This document shows, one piece after another, positions 52,374 to 61,219 of a stretch of 64,000 nt of DNA. The translations under genes were made by a program, and so were the position numbers. Position 1 is the first letter of the stretch, and each line of letters begins with the position of its first letter. The stretch comes from Planctomycetota bacterium (GTDB lineage: Bacteria > Planctomycetota > Phycisphaerae > Sedimentisphaerales > Anaerohalosphaeraceae), in contig VGXU01000002.1 of NCBI GenBank assembly GCA_016873215.1, forward strand, positions 46,574 through 110,573. The letters are read 5' to 3'. A model generated the notes under the pieces. The model did no database searches, was not told the origin of the DNA, and worked only from the letters and a program-made list of their open reading frames with translations.

Positions 52374-54542
52374 ATGATGAAACTCAACACGTTTTTCAAA
52401 TTGTTTTTGGCGGCGCTTACAATCAGTTGCGGCGTTTTAATCTGGCAGACGGGCATTTTCTGTCGGGGGACTTGCCCTGCAGGGGAAGCGATTATTCCTC
52501 TGGCCGCGACGACGCAAGAAAAGCCCGCCGCCGTGCCGGTCGAGGCCGCCCAGCCGCAGCATCAGCAGACACAGATGGTCGCGGCGCTGCCTCCGCTGGA
52601 GTTTTCAGCCGTCAATGCCAAAGAACAAATCGTCACACTTGGACAGGTCTATGACAAGTGTGTCCGAACGGACGAGCCGGACAAATATAAATTCCAGATC
52701 GAATTTACGAGCCACGGCGCCGCGGTCAAAAAGGTCAGCCTGGGTGAATTCGCGGAGCGGGATTCCGTCGGCAAGCCGTATGTGCTTTTTGAGCCGGTTC
52801 AATTCGAGAACACATCCGGGGTTTCGCCGGCGAAGTATAATAATTTCTTTTCGCCTCTATATTCGCTGGCGAATAAAAAACTGCATCTGGAGTTAAAGAG
52901 CGGGGAAGGTCTCGCCGAAGGAAGTTTCCCTCTGGATAAACTCAACTGGCGGGTGCTTCGCGCCGACAAAGACGAAGTTGTTTTTGAAGCGGTGCTCGGC
53001 AAAGTGACGGAAGAAGCGGGCAGGAATATAATCAAAACCCCAATGGTTCGGATAGAGAAGAAATATACCGTTTCGCCGGGCAGTTATAATATGGAATGTG
53101 AGATTGCGATGGAAAATCTCACGCAGGAGCCGTTTTATGCCCAACTGGAAATCCAGGGAACCGGCAAAATTCGGCACGATGGGTTTGGCATGGAAGACCG
53201 GAATATCAAGAAGGCCTTTCTCGTCAATCAAAAAACCGTCGAGACACGGGCAATGCCGTTTTCCACCGTAAGAAGCAATGAAAAACAAAAGTGGTTTCCA
53301 TCCAAAGGTATTCTGGACACCTTGAGAGGCCTCTTCGGGTCTAAGTCAAAAACTCCCGATGAGATTCTTGCCATGCCGTACGGCGGCGATTTAGAGCCTC
53401 CGTTTCTCTGGGTTGCAGCGACCAATAAATATTTTACCGCCATTGTTCATCCGGTCCGGGATGCTGCCGGCGCACAGAACATCATTTCATTCCGTTCCGC
53501 GGAATATTATGATCTTGACATTACGTCGCCGAAAGAAATTAAGGGCGCTTCCGCCAGTTATGTTCTGGGGACGGAGAAAATAGAACTGCTTCCCAAAACC
53601 GCTGAAAATAACGCATGCCGCTTTAAAATGGATGTGTATTGGGGACCCAAGGATCGCGAACTTTTTATCGAAAATGCAGAATTCAGAAGTTTGGATTACA
53701 TCCAGACAATGGATTTCAATTCCTGCTGCTGTCCGCAGTGGATCATCGGCCCGCTGGCTTTTGGCCTCGTCTGGCTGATGAACGCAATGTATCACTGGAT
53801 GGGCCCGCTGGGCAACTACGGCGTGGTGATTATCATCCTGGTCTTTCTGGTTCGACTGATGCTCCATCCGCTGACCAAGATGGGCCAGGTACGAATGATG
53901 AAATCCCAGAAACTGATGCCGAAATTTCAGGAGATGCAGAAACGCCTCGGCAAGGACCGGACCAAAATGGACCCGGAAATGATGGCGATGAATAAACAGA
54001 TGATGCAGGCCCAGATGATGGGCATGATGCCGATGTTTATTCAGATGCCCATCTGGATTGCCGTCTGGACGGCGGTGTCGATCAATTTTGATTTGCGGGG
54101 GCAGGGTTTCCTGCCGTTCTGGATGACCGATTTATCCGCGCCGGACGCGGTGTTTCGTTTTACACCGTTTACTCTCCCATTAATCGGAGAGATCAGTTCG
54201 CTGAATCTGCTGCCGTTCCTGATGGGACTGGTGACGTATTTTCAGATGAAGCTGACGCCGACATCACAGGCAGCCCCGGCCAATCCGGAAATGGCGCAGC
54301 AGCAGAAGATGATGACGTGGATGATGGTGCTGATGTTCCCCATTATGCTGTACAACGGCCCGTCGGGTGTGAACCTGTATATTATGGCCAGTATGGCCGC
54401 AGGCGTCGTGGAACAATATGTCATCCGCAAACATCTGCGCGAAAAACAGGATCAGGAAGAAGAAACTCTTATCCCTACCACCGCCAAACTCGGCAAGGTC
54501 AAAAAGAAAAAACCGAAACCCATGTTCAGGTTTGATAAGTAA
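52374..54542 (+). CDS. yidC: membrane protein insertase YidC
   Basis: 722 aa. It inserts and folds inner-membrane proteins with or without Sec. First membrane segment FFKLFLAALTISCGVLIW, a Pro/Gln-rich linker, a large periplasmic domain (FTSHGAAVKKVSLGEF, SYNMECEIAMENL, FLWVAATNKYFTAIVHP), then the conserved five-helix core from about residue 460: YGVVIIILVFLVRLMLHPLT, the cytoplasmic hairpin RLGKDRTKMDPEMMAM, PMFIQMPIWIAVW and GVNLYIMASMAAGVVEQ. The C-terminus is Lys/Pro-rich (KKKKPKP). It is longer than in E. coli (548) mainly in the periplasmic part. mnmE follows, as is common in bacteria. Confidence 0.95.
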   Translation: MMKLNTFFKLFLAALTISCGVLIWQTGIFCRGTCPAGEAIIPLAATTQEKPAAVPVEAAQPQHQQTQMVAALPPLEFSAVNAKEQIVTLGQVYDKCVRTDEPDKYKFQIEFTSHGAAVKKVSLGEFAERDSVGKPYVLFEPVQFENTSGVSPAKYNNFFSPLYSLANKKLHLELKSGEGLAEGSFPLDKLNWRVLRADKDEVVFEAVLGKVTEEAGRNIIKTPMVRIEKKYTVSPGSYNMECEIAMENLTQEPFYAQLEIQGTGKIRHDGFGMEDRNIKKAFLVNQKTVETRAMPFSTVRSNEKQKWFPSKGILDTLRGLFGSKSKTPDEILAMPYGGDLEPPFLWVAATNKYFTAIVHPVRDAAGAQNIISFRSAEYYDLDITSPKEIKGASASYVLGTEKIELLPKTAENNACRFKMDVYWGPKDRELFIENAEFRSLDYIQTMDFNSCCCPQWIIGPLAFGLVWLMNAMYHWMGPLGNYGVVIIILVFLVRLMLHPLTKMGQVRMMKSQKLMPKFQEMQKRLGKDRTKMDPEMMAMNKQMMQAQMMGMMPMFIQMPIWIAVWTAVSINFDLRGQGFLPFWMTDLSAPDAVFRFTPFTLPLIGEISSLNLLPFLMGLVTYFQMKLTPTSQAAPANPEMAQQQKMMTWMMVLMFPIMLYNGPSGVNLYIMASMAAGVVEQYVIRKHLREKQDQEEETLIPTTAKLGKVKKKKPKPMFRFDK

Positions 54543-54625
54543 GGAAAAAGGAAAAAAATACAGATGGCCCTGTGGGCTGAAAAATTTTTCCTTTTGCCAT
54601 TTATTTTTTTACCTTTACCCTTTTT

Positions 54626-56041
54626 ATGTATTCTCTGGATGATACGATTATCGCGGTCAGCTCCCCTTCGCTGGTGCCGGGGCAAATCGGCAGGACGATT
54701 CTTCGCCTCAGCGGCCCACAGGCGTTTGAAATTTTCAATTTTCAATTTTCAATTTTCGATTGTAAAGGAAGCCGCCGGGGGTTTTCACACGAACAGGGAA
54801 TATATCCATTTCAGATTACTTTACCGCGGAATATTCGAGCCGAGGGCATGGCGTATTGTTTTGTCGCGCCGAAATCTTATACCGGCCAGGATTTGGTCGA
54901 ATTGCATTTATCCGCCGCCCGGCCCGTCGTCGAAATGATTTGTCAATCCCTTTTGCAAGCCGGCATGCGTCAGGCCGGCCCCGGAGAATTTACCCTGCGA
55001 GCCTATCTCAACGGCAAACTCGACCTGGCCCAGGCCGAGGCCGTCATGCACATCATTTCCGCCGGCAGCGAAAGCCAGATCGCCGCTGCCCGGCAATTGT
55101 TAAGCGGCGGGCTGGCGGGTAAAAGCGTACGGATTCGAAATGAACTGCTCGAATTGCTCTCCCTGCTCGAAGCGGAACTGGACTTCACGGAAGAGGACGT
55201 CAAATTTATCCAGCCCGCGCAGGCCGTGGAAAAAATCCGGGCGATTTCCCGACAAATACAAGATCTTTTAGATTCCGCCGTGCGATGCGAAGAATTGATG
55301 GATTTGCCGTCGGTGGGGCTGGCAGGCCTGCCCAACGCGGGCAAAAGCAGCCTGATGAATATCCTGACAACGCATCGGCGAAGTATTGTCTCGGATTTGC
55401 AGGGGACGACGCGCGATGTCCTGACCGAATTGCTCGAATTGCCATCCGGCCGGTGCGCGCTGTTCGATTGCGCCGGGCTGGGACTGGAAACGGCTGATAC
55501 GCTCAACGAGTTAGCCCGGCAGGCGGCGTTTCAATCACTGCGGTCAGCCTCGGTGGTGATTTTTTGCGTCGATTTGGCCAATGACGGAAATTGGACACAG
55601 GCTCTGCATAGTTTCAAACAGCTTCAGCCGAAAACAGCTATCGGCGTCGGCACCAAACAGGACCTGCTGGATGCCCGGCAGGCCGGACAAAAACACCGAC
55701 AATTGAAAAAATTGTTTGGAATGGATTTTCTTCTTACCAGCGCGGAAACCGCCGCGGGCATGGAATCGCTGAAAACAAAGCTGTCGGAGGTGTTATTATC
55801 GGCCTCGACGGGCAAAAATGAGGCCGACCCGCAAATTGCGATTAACCTGCGGCATCGGCAAAAGCTCGAGTCGGCCCTCAAGCGTCTGGCCGAGGTCGCC
55901 GAAGAAATAGTCAACGAACATCCGGAAGTCGGTGCGATGCTGCTCCGCGGCGTCTGGCGCGATATCGGGGGGCTGGAACATGAGCATGTCGATGAGCGGA
56001 TTCTGGATGTGATATTTTCAAAGTTCTGTATCGGAAAATAA
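54626..56041 (+). CDS. mnmE: tRNA modification GTPase MnmE
   Basis: 471 aa; with MnmG it adds aminomethyl groups to U34 of some tRNAs. The N-terminal folate-binding domain has DDTIIAVSSPS, GRTILRLSGPQA and GPGEFTLRAYLNGKLDLAQAEAV. The G domain has GLPNAGKSSLMN, TTRDVLTE, DCAGLG (G3) and GTKQD (G4), and the C-terminal tetrad is CIGK, with the catalytic Cys. Residues of about 35-55 (54729-54790) come from a CAATTTT tandem repeat, in the loop between two strands of the N-terminal domain. The ATG at 54626 follows a pyrimidine tract with no clear ribosome site. Located after yidC, as in many bacteria. Confidence 0.95.
   Translation: MYSLDDTIIAVSSPSLVPGQIGRTILRLSGPQAFEIFNFQFSIFDCKGSRRGFSHEQGIYPFQITLPRNIRAEGMAYCFVAPKSYTGQDLVELHLSAARPVVEMICQSLLQAGMRQAGPGEFTLRAYLNGKLDLAQAEAVMHIISAGSESQIAAARQLLSGGLAGKSVRIRNELLELLSLLEAELDFTEEDVKFIQPAQAVEKIRAISRQIQDLLDSAVRCEELMDLPSVGLAGLPNAGKSSLMNILTTHRRSIVSDLQGTTRDVLTELLELPSGRCALFDCAGLGLETADTLNELARQAAFQSLRSASVVIFCVDLANDGNWTQALHSFKQLQPKTAIGVGTKQDLLDARQAGQKHRQLKKLFGMDFLLTSAETAAGMESLKTKLSEVLLSASTGKNEADPQIAINLRHRQKLESALKRLAEVAEEIVNEHPEVGAMLLRGVWRDIGGLEHEHVDERILDVIFSKFCIGK
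54729..54790 (+). repeat. in-frame CAATTTT tandem repeat in mnmE
   Basis: TTTTCAATTTTCAATTTTC-type sequence (three near-copies of CAATTTT) then a stretch rich in GCCGCCGGGGG. The same CAATTTT word is common in gaps (for example 56080-56100, 62370-62398). It encodes NFQFSIF. Confidence 0.6.
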
Positions 56042-56102
56042 GTTTCCGCCGTCAGGCGGTATCCGTAAATTTGATTTTTGAATTTTAAGTTTTAATTTTT
56101 TT

Positions 56103-57224
56103 ATGGCTTTACTCCGCGTTATCACAGGAACACGACGAAATACCAGTTTTGAACTGGACAAAAACGGCCGGGGCAGATTCCTCGGTCGTGGGGAAGGCGC
56201 GGATTTTGTTCTGGCCGACAAGTCCGTGTCGCGCCGGCACGCCGAAGTTTTTTTCCGCGATGAACAGTGGTTCATCGGCGACGCGAATTCTTCCAACGGT
56301 ACATTCCTCAATGAGCAGCGGGTCACCGAGCCGCTGCCGTTGAAAAATGGCGACCAGATTCGCTGCGGTGCAACCGTACTGCTGTTTGAGGGCGACCCAA
56401 CGCCGTGGATATTGGAGCCGCCCAAAGAGGAAAAGCCCGCCGCTGTCGAGCTGGAGTTCGATCCCGGCGAGACCATGGTGGCTGTGGCGTTTGACAACCT
56501 GCAGAGCAAGCAATCCCTCCAGCAGCGTCAGCGGTTTTTGCAGGCGGGGCAGGCGGCGCTGAATTTGTCGCACGGTATCAAGAACATCCTTCAGGCCGTC
56601 AGCACCGGCAGAGAAATCGTCGATTCCGCCCTCTCTCACGGCGAGCTGGATACCGCGCGCAAAGGCTGGAATATCCTCAAACGCAACCTGGAACAAATCC
56701 AGAAACTCGTCCTCGATATGCTCAAATTCAGCAGGGAACAGGATATGAAACTCCAGCCCTGTCAATTCAATCGGCTGGTGGAAAATGCCGTTCAAATTGT
56801 GATGCCGCAGGCACAATTGAGAAGTGTCGCCGTGGCACTTCAACTGGATGAACAAATCGGCCTGGTGCGGGTGGACCCCGATCGGATGCAGGACGTGATT
56901 TTAAATCTGGCGCTCAATGCCGTCGAAGCGGTCGAGCCGAGCAAGGGCCAAGTCACCATCGGCACCGAAATCGACGCGGAAAGAAATAGGCTCGTATTGC
57001 GTGTCTCCGACAACGGGCCGGGCATCGACGACCTGAGCAGCCTGTTCGAGCCGTTTCATTCCACCAAGGGCCAGATGGGCGTTGGCCTGGGGCTGGCCAT
57101 CGTTCGCAAAGTCGTCGTCCAGCACAAGGGCACCGTCGATGCCCAAAGCATCCCCGGCCAGGGCTCCGTCTTCACCGTCCGCCTGCCCTATCTGCCCGTC
57201 GAAACACCGGCGGCGCTGGCATAA
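56103..57224 (+). CDS. FHA-domain histidine kinase
   Basis: 373 aa. An N-terminal FHA domain (GRFLGRGEGADFVLADKSVSRRHAEVFF, ANSSNGTFLNEQRV, residues 1-100) binds phosphothreonine peptides. Then a dimerisation helix with the phospho-His in LNLSHGIKNILQAV and a HATPase domain: ILNLALNAVEAVEP, VSDNGPGIDDLS, GVGLGLAIVRKVV. There is no membrane segment, so it is cytoplasmic. The FHA-kinase layout suggests control by a Ser/Thr kinase cascade, common in planctomycetes. No response regulator is adjacent. Confidence 0.9.
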   Translation: MALLRVITGTRRNTSFELDKNGRGRFLGRGEGADFVLADKSVSRRHAEVFFRDEQWFIGDANSSNGTFLNEQRVTEPLPLKNGDQIRCGATVLLFEGDPTPWILEPPKEEKPAAVELEFDPGETMVAVAFDNLQSKQSLQQRQRFLQAGQAALNLSHGIKNILQAVSTGREIVDSALSHGELDTARKGWNILKRNLEQIQKLVLDMLKFSREQDMKLQPCQFNRLVENAVQIVMPQAQLRSVAVALQLDEQIGLVRVDPDRMQDVILNLALNAVEAVEPSKGQVTIGTEIDAERNRLVLRVSDNGPGIDDLSSLFEPFHSTKGQMGVGLGLAIVRKVVVQHKGTVDAQSIPGQGSVFTVRLPYLPVETPAALA

Positions 57225-57333
57225 AACAATCTTCCCGCAAATCTCCCTGCCGCACGCGAAATCCCGGTTTTCTCTTGGACAAGCATCCCGACGGTACATA
57301 CAATATCTGCTGAACCTTACACAGGAGTCCATT

Positions 57334-57627
57334 ATGGCAAAAAGAAAAAAAGCGTCGCAGGTGTGTATCCTGACCGTCACCGGCAAGGACAAAGTGGGCA
57401 TCATCGCCCGTATCGCCAACACCATGGCCAAGGCCAATATCAATATCATCGATGTCAGCCAGAAGATCATGGACGAGTATTTCGTGATGAGCCTGGCCTG
57501 CGATATCGCCGAAGCAATTATCGACCTTCCCAATATCCAGAAACAGCTTCAGAAAATCGCCAAAGACATGGATCTGAACATCACCTTCCAGCACGAAAAC
57601 ATCTTCAAAATGATGCACCGCGTGTAG
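57334..57627 (+). CDS. ACT-domain protein (UPF0237)
   Basis: 97 aa after CAGGAGTCC. One ACT domain: ILTVTGKDKVGIIARIANTMAKANINIIDVSQ, MDEYFVMSLACDI. ACT domains bind small molecules such as amino acids. UPF0237 proteins are usually next to a UPF0210/DUF711 gene; here that gene is at 58098, with a four-helix-bundle gene inserted between. Cytoplasmic, probably regulates or pairs with the DUF711 protein. Confidence 0.9.
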   Translation: MAKRKKASQVCILTVTGKDKVGIIARIANTMAKANINIIDVSQKIMDEYFVMSLACDIAEAIIDLPNIQKQLQKIAKDMDLNITFQHENIFKMMHRV

Positions 57628-57628
57628 A

Positions 57629-57663
57629 AGGAAAAAGGTAAAAATAAAAAGGCAAAAGAAGGA
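57629..57663 (+). repeat. left polypurine flank of the four-helix-bundle gene
   Basis: AAGGAAAAAGGTAAAAATAAAAAGG-type purine tract, complementary to the polypyrimidine tract at 58050-58087 (for example AAGGAAAAAGG with CCTTTTTCCTT). Confidence 0.55.
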
Positions 57664-57671
57664 ACGAATCT

Positions 57672-58046
57672 ATGGGATGTGACAGAAAACAATCATTGTA
57701 TGACTTCAAAAAGCGGCTGTATGGATTTACCTTAAAACTGATCGAGCTTTTGGATAAATTGCCGGGCGATAATGTGTCTCGGCGGATTGGCGACCAATTA
57801 TTGCGAAGCGGAACCAGTATTATTGGTAATTATATTGAAGGGCAGGCGGCTTGTAGTAAAAAGGATTTTGCGAAATATCTGCATGTTTCGCTGAAATCCG
57901 CCAATGAAAGCAAACTCTGGCTGGCGATTTTGAAGGATACGAAACGTATCCCATTCGACAGGAGTAAATGGTTTTTCGGTGAATTGGAAGAATTATCAAA
58001 AATATTTGCATCCAGTATTTTAACGATGAAAAGAAAAAAGGGATAA
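57672..58046 (+). CDS. four-helix-bundle protein (23S rRNA intervening-sequence family)
   Basis: 124 aa. It has the family pattern: YDFKKRLYGFTLKLIELLDKLPG, RRIGDQLLRSGTSIIGNYIEGQAACSKKDFAKYLHVSLKSANESKLWL (described in two parts: RSGTSIIGNY and SANESKLWL), and a final helix ELEELSKIFASSI. The fold is a four-helix bundle with unknown function, found in intervening sequences of 23S rRNA genes and as free genes. It interrupts the usual ACT-DUF711 pair and is framed by complementary purine and pyrimidine tracts, which suggests it moved in as a cassette. Confidence 0.85.
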   Translation: MGCDRKQSLYDFKKRLYGFTLKLIELLDKLPGDNVSRRIGDQLLRSGTSIIGNYIEGQAACSKKDFAKYLHVSLKSANESKLWLAILKDTKRIPFDRSKWFFGELEELSKIFASSILTMKRKKG

Positions 58047-58049
58047 AAT

Positions 58050-58087
58050 TCCTTATTTTTACCTTTTTCCCTTTGCCTTTTTCCTTA
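58050..58087 (+). repeat. right polypyrimidine flank of the four-helix-bundle gene
   Basis: TTCCTTATTTTTACC..CCTTTTTCCTT; complement of the purine tract at 57629-57663. A weak AC-GGAG ribosome site for the DUF711 gene follows. Confidence 0.55.
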
Positions 58088-58097
58088 CGGAGTAATT

Positions 58098-59459
58098 ATG
58101 AGTATTACAGTAGAAGAGATATTCGAGACGGTTAATATGACCCTCCGGCAGCATTTTGATATCCGCACGGTGACGCTCGGTATCAATCTGAAGGACTGCA
58201 TGGACCGGGATTTGGATCATTTTTGCGGCCGGATTTTTCATCGCATCAGCGAAAAAGGCCGGCAGCTTAACGCCATCGCCGACGCGGTCGAAACCAAATA
58301 TGGCATCCCGATTACCAACCGCCGCATCGCGGTCACGCCGGCATCAATTCTGCTGGAACCGCTGCCGCGAACACAGAACGCCGCCGTGCGCTTAGCCAAA
58401 ACGCTCGATACCGCCGCCGCCAAAGCTGACATCGATTTCATCGGCGGCTTCGGCGCACATGTCCATAAAGGCGCCACCAGCGCCGAAGAAAATCTCATCC
58501 GTTCACTGCCGCGGGCTATTTCACAGACCAAACGTGTTTGTGCCTATTTTAACCTGGCCAGCACGAAGTCGGGAATGAATATGACGGCCATCGAACAATT
58601 CGGCCACGTCATCAAGGATTTGGCCAAACGCAGCAAGACCGGCATCGGCTGCGCCAAAGTCGCGGTCTTTGCCAACGTGCCCGAAGATAATCCCTTCATG
58701 GCGGGCGCCCATCACGGCGTCGGCGAGCCGGATTATTCGCTCAATATCGGCATCTCCGGACCCGGTGTTGTCAAAACCGTCATCGAGCAGAATCCGACCT
58801 GCGATCTGACGGAACTGTCCGAAGTCATCAAACGCACCGTGTTCAAAATCACCCGTGCCGGCGAACTCATCGGGCGCGAAGTCGCCGCGCAAATGGGAAT
58901 CCCATTCGGCATCGTGGATATTTCACTGGCCGCCACCCCCGCCGCCGGCGATTCCGTCGCCGAAATTATCGAAGCAATGGGCGTGTCGCGGATGGGTCGG
59001 CCCGGCAGCACCGCCGCGTTGGCAATGCTGATTGATGCTGTTAAGAAGGGCGGTTCGATGGCCTCCGGCAATGTCGGCGGCCTTTCCGGCACATTTATCC
59101 CCGTCAGCGAAGACGCCGGGATGATTCGCGCCGTTAAAGAAGGCGCCCTGTCCCTCGACAAACTCGAAGCCCTCACCAGCGTCTGCTCCGTCGGTATGGA
59201 TATGTTTGCCGTGCCGGGTAATACGCCCGCCGATATCATTAGCGCCATCATCGCCGACGAACTGGCCATCGGTGTCGCCAACAATAAAACCACCAGCGTC
59301 CGCATTATCCCCGTGCCGGGCAAACGTGCCGGGCAAATCGTGCATTTCGGCGGCCTTCTCGGCTCGGCTCCGATTATGCCCGTGCCGAAGATCGCCAGCC
59401 CCAAATTCATCGCCCGCAAAGGCCGAATGCCCGCCCCCGTCCAGGCCCTGCGAAATTAG
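58098..59459 (+). CDS. UPF0210/DUF711 family protein
   Basis: 453 aa after ACGGAGTAATT. Cytoplasmic protein of the UPF0210 (DUF711) family, related in fold to pyruvate formate-lyase-like barrels. Visible: NMTLRQHFDIRTVTLGIN, FIGGFGAHVHKGAT, NLASTKSGMNM, the central NPFMAGAHHGVGEPDYSLNIG, ISLAATPAAGDSVAEIIEAMG and the conserved C-terminal GMDMFAVPGNTPADIIS. Enzymatic role unknown. Normally paired with the ACT protein at 57334. The C-terminus ends 80 bases before a hairpin that separates it from the anti-sigma gene. Confidence 0.93.
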   Translation: MSITVEEIFETVNMTLRQHFDIRTVTLGINLKDCMDRDLDHFCGRIFHRISEKGRQLNAIADAVETKYGIPITNRRIAVTPASILLEPLPRTQNAAVRLAKTLDTAAAKADIDFIGGFGAHVHKGATSAEENLIRSLPRAISQTKRVCAYFNLASTKSGMNMTAIEQFGHVIKDLAKRSKTGIGCAKVAVFANVPEDNPFMAGAHHGVGEPDYSLNIGISGPGVVKTVIEQNPTCDLTELSEVIKRTVFKITRAGELIGREVAAQMGIPFGIVDISLAATPAAGDSVAEIIEAMGVSRMGRPGSTAALAMLIDAVKKGGSMASGNVGGLSGTFIPVSEDAGMIRAVKEGALSLDKLEALTSVCSVGMDMFAVPGNTPADIISAIIADELAIGVANNKTTSVRIIPVPGKRAGQIVHFGGLLGSAPIMPVPKIASPKFIARKGRMPAPVQALRN

Positions 59460-59484
59460 AAATCAGGACACGGAACGCTCTTAA

Positions 59485-59519
59485 TATGAAAACTCGAAGT
59501 CGAGCTTCGAGTTTTCATA
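59485..59519. terminator. bidirectional terminator
   Basis: TATGAAAACTCGAAG and CTTCGAGTTTTCATA form a 15-bp stem around TCGAG. It lies between the convergent DUF711 and anti-sigma genes and can serve both strands. Confidence 0.75.
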
Positions 59520-59530
59520 AAGAGATGGTT

Positions 59531-61219
59531 CTATTTCAGCGATTGTTTTTCCAGTTCAGCCAATTCTTCGGCTGTAACGCTTTTGCTATCTAAGTTGCCG
59601 AATATCACCCGGTAATTTTCCTTCGAAATTTTCCACCGTATCAAAACTCGGCCGCTGTCGGTTACGGTAATCTTGTCACCGTAATAAACCGGCTCCTTCT
59701 TTTCCCGTACCAGCTTTTCATAAAATGCGCCGGCAAAGAAAATATCGCTTGCCTTTGCTTCAGCCAGCCTTTTTGTTTCCTTGTCGGTCTGAGTTAGAGA
59801 GCCGTATTTTTTATTCAGCAGAGAGTCGGCCTGTTTAAGGGCAATCTTTAACTCCAGGGTATCCGGATAATGCCCCTCCAGCAATACCAGCCAGACGCCT
59901 AATCCGCGAATTAAATCCTTTTCACTCAAACTAAACATTCGCATAACTAGTCCGCGTTTGTCCGGCTCGAGTTTTTTGCCGCTTAAAGCCAATGATATAT
60001 CCAGCAGTTTATTTTTATCCGCAACGGTATCCACCTGCAGATCGCCATATATGACACGAAATTCATCGTCTGATATTTTCCACCTTAAAAGTTCTTTGTC
60101 ACTGTCTTTTGCCGTCACCGTATCGCCGTGATATTCCACGGCACAGTCTTTTTCGACCAGCCCCTGATAAAACTGTCCGGCCGCTGTCAAAAAGGAAAGC
60201 TTTTCCATGTCCTGTGCGGCAAAAGACTTATTGCCGTATTTATCTTTGCGAATTTGCCAAAACTCCGCGTCAATAGTCATCGACGCCAGGCTGCTCGGAT
60301 ATTTTCCGCCGCTTTGCTCGGCGAAAAACCGCAGCCCTTCAATTAAACTTTTCTCATCGATGTCGGCCATCTTCATCTCAGTTGCCGGCTGGACCGCCGT
60401 GGGAATATTCGGCTCGAATTCGCCCGCGTCCAGCGGTGCATCCCAGACGAACTGATCCATCACGATATTGGTTTGAATCCTGCCGCCATCCGAAATCCCG
60501 TCAATTTCCATCCGTACCGGAAACTGCGTGCTGACATCAGCCCAGATTCGCCCGGTCGCGTTTTCAAACATTCCGCCGCCGACTTTGGGACTTGTCACTT
60601 CGAGACCTTCGGTTTCAACGCCGTTAATAGTTTTCCCGCTCAGCTTTTTGGGGTTTCCCTCTAAAAAAAGCTTCACGAATTCCCGCGGGTCTTTTTGCCG
60701 CTGTATCATCTGCTGCCGCTGGTCGTCGGTAAACGTCGTGCGGGATAAAACCTGGCCGTCCGACGCAACCATCACAAATTCGTTTTTATCTGCCGGGCCG
60801 TATATTTTTATCGTATTTTTCCCCTCCACATATAAATCCAGCCGGCTGCCGTACTCAGACGAATCATACACCCGGATTTCCGCGTCCGGCATTCCCGTCA
60901 TTTTGACCCAAAGCCGGAATTGAACGGTTTTGGCCTGTTCGACCTTTTTCACAACTTTCGCCCACGCCGTAGATGTCATTGTTATCGGCCGGCCGAAGTA
61001 AGCGAAACCGACATAAAATCCGATGACAATCGCCGCCGCGATGGCATAGCGAAATATTCCGGCGATGATAAAGAATCGTTTTTGTCCCATTGGAAAGCGT
61101 TGATTCTGAATCTGCTGCCGTATGCGTTCAATGACCGCGGCCGTGCTTTCCGCGCCGGGCCGCAAACACAGTATTGTGTCAAAACGATTTTGGATATTTT
61201 CTTCGCTTATGTGTATCAT
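59531..61219 (-). CDS. membrane anti-sigma-like protein with LolA-like domain
   Basis: 562 aa. The cytoplasmic N-terminus (about 45 residues) is followed by one membrane segment (FRYAIAAAIVIGFYVGFAYFG) and a large periplasmic part. Residues of about 80-260 resemble an outer-membrane lipoprotein-sorting (LolA/DUF2092-like) beta half-barrel (VQFRLWVKMTG, SRLDLYVEGKNTIKIYG, DAGEFEPNIP). Two repeated C-terminal helical parts follow (residues of about 290-400 and 420-550; each ends in a strand like LLRWKISDDEFRVIYGDL / LIRWKISKENYRVIFGNL). The ATG overlaps the sigma gene stop (ATGA), so it is the likely partner of that ECF sigma. The classic zinc anti-sigma HxxxC site is not seen. Confidence 0.7.
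   Translation of the reverse strand: MIHISEENIQNRFDTILCLRPGAESTAAVIERIRQQIQNQRFPMGQKRFFIIAGIFRYAIAAAIVIGFYVGFAYFGRPITMTSTAWAKVVKKVEQAKTVQFRLWVKMTGMPDAEIRVYDSSEYGSRLDLYVEGKNTIKIYGPADKNEFVMVASDGQVLSRTTFTDDQRQQMIQRQKDPREFVKLFLEGNPKKLSGKTINGVETEGLEVTSPKVGGGMFENATGRIWADVSTQFPVRMEIDGISDGGRIQTNIVMDQFVWDAPLDAGEFEPNIPTAVQPATEMKMADIDEKSLIEGLRFFAEQSGGKYPSSLASMTIDAEFWQIRKDKYGNKSFAAQDMEKLSFLTAAGQFYQGLVEKDCAVEYHGDTVTAKDSDKELLRWKISDDEFRVIYGDLQVDTVADKNKLLDISLALSGKKLEPDKRGLVMRMFSLSEKDLIRGLGVWLVLLEGHYPDTLELKIALKQADSLLNKKYGSLTQTDKETKRLAEAKASDIFFAGAFYEKLVREKKEPVYYGDKITVTDSGRVLIRWKISKENYRVIFGNLDSKSVTAEELAELEKQSLK

Noticed and set aside
57082..57333. Upstream extension of the ACT protein
   Set aside because: It overlaps the FHA kinase gene in another frame; ATG 57334 follows CAGGAGTCC and matches the family start.
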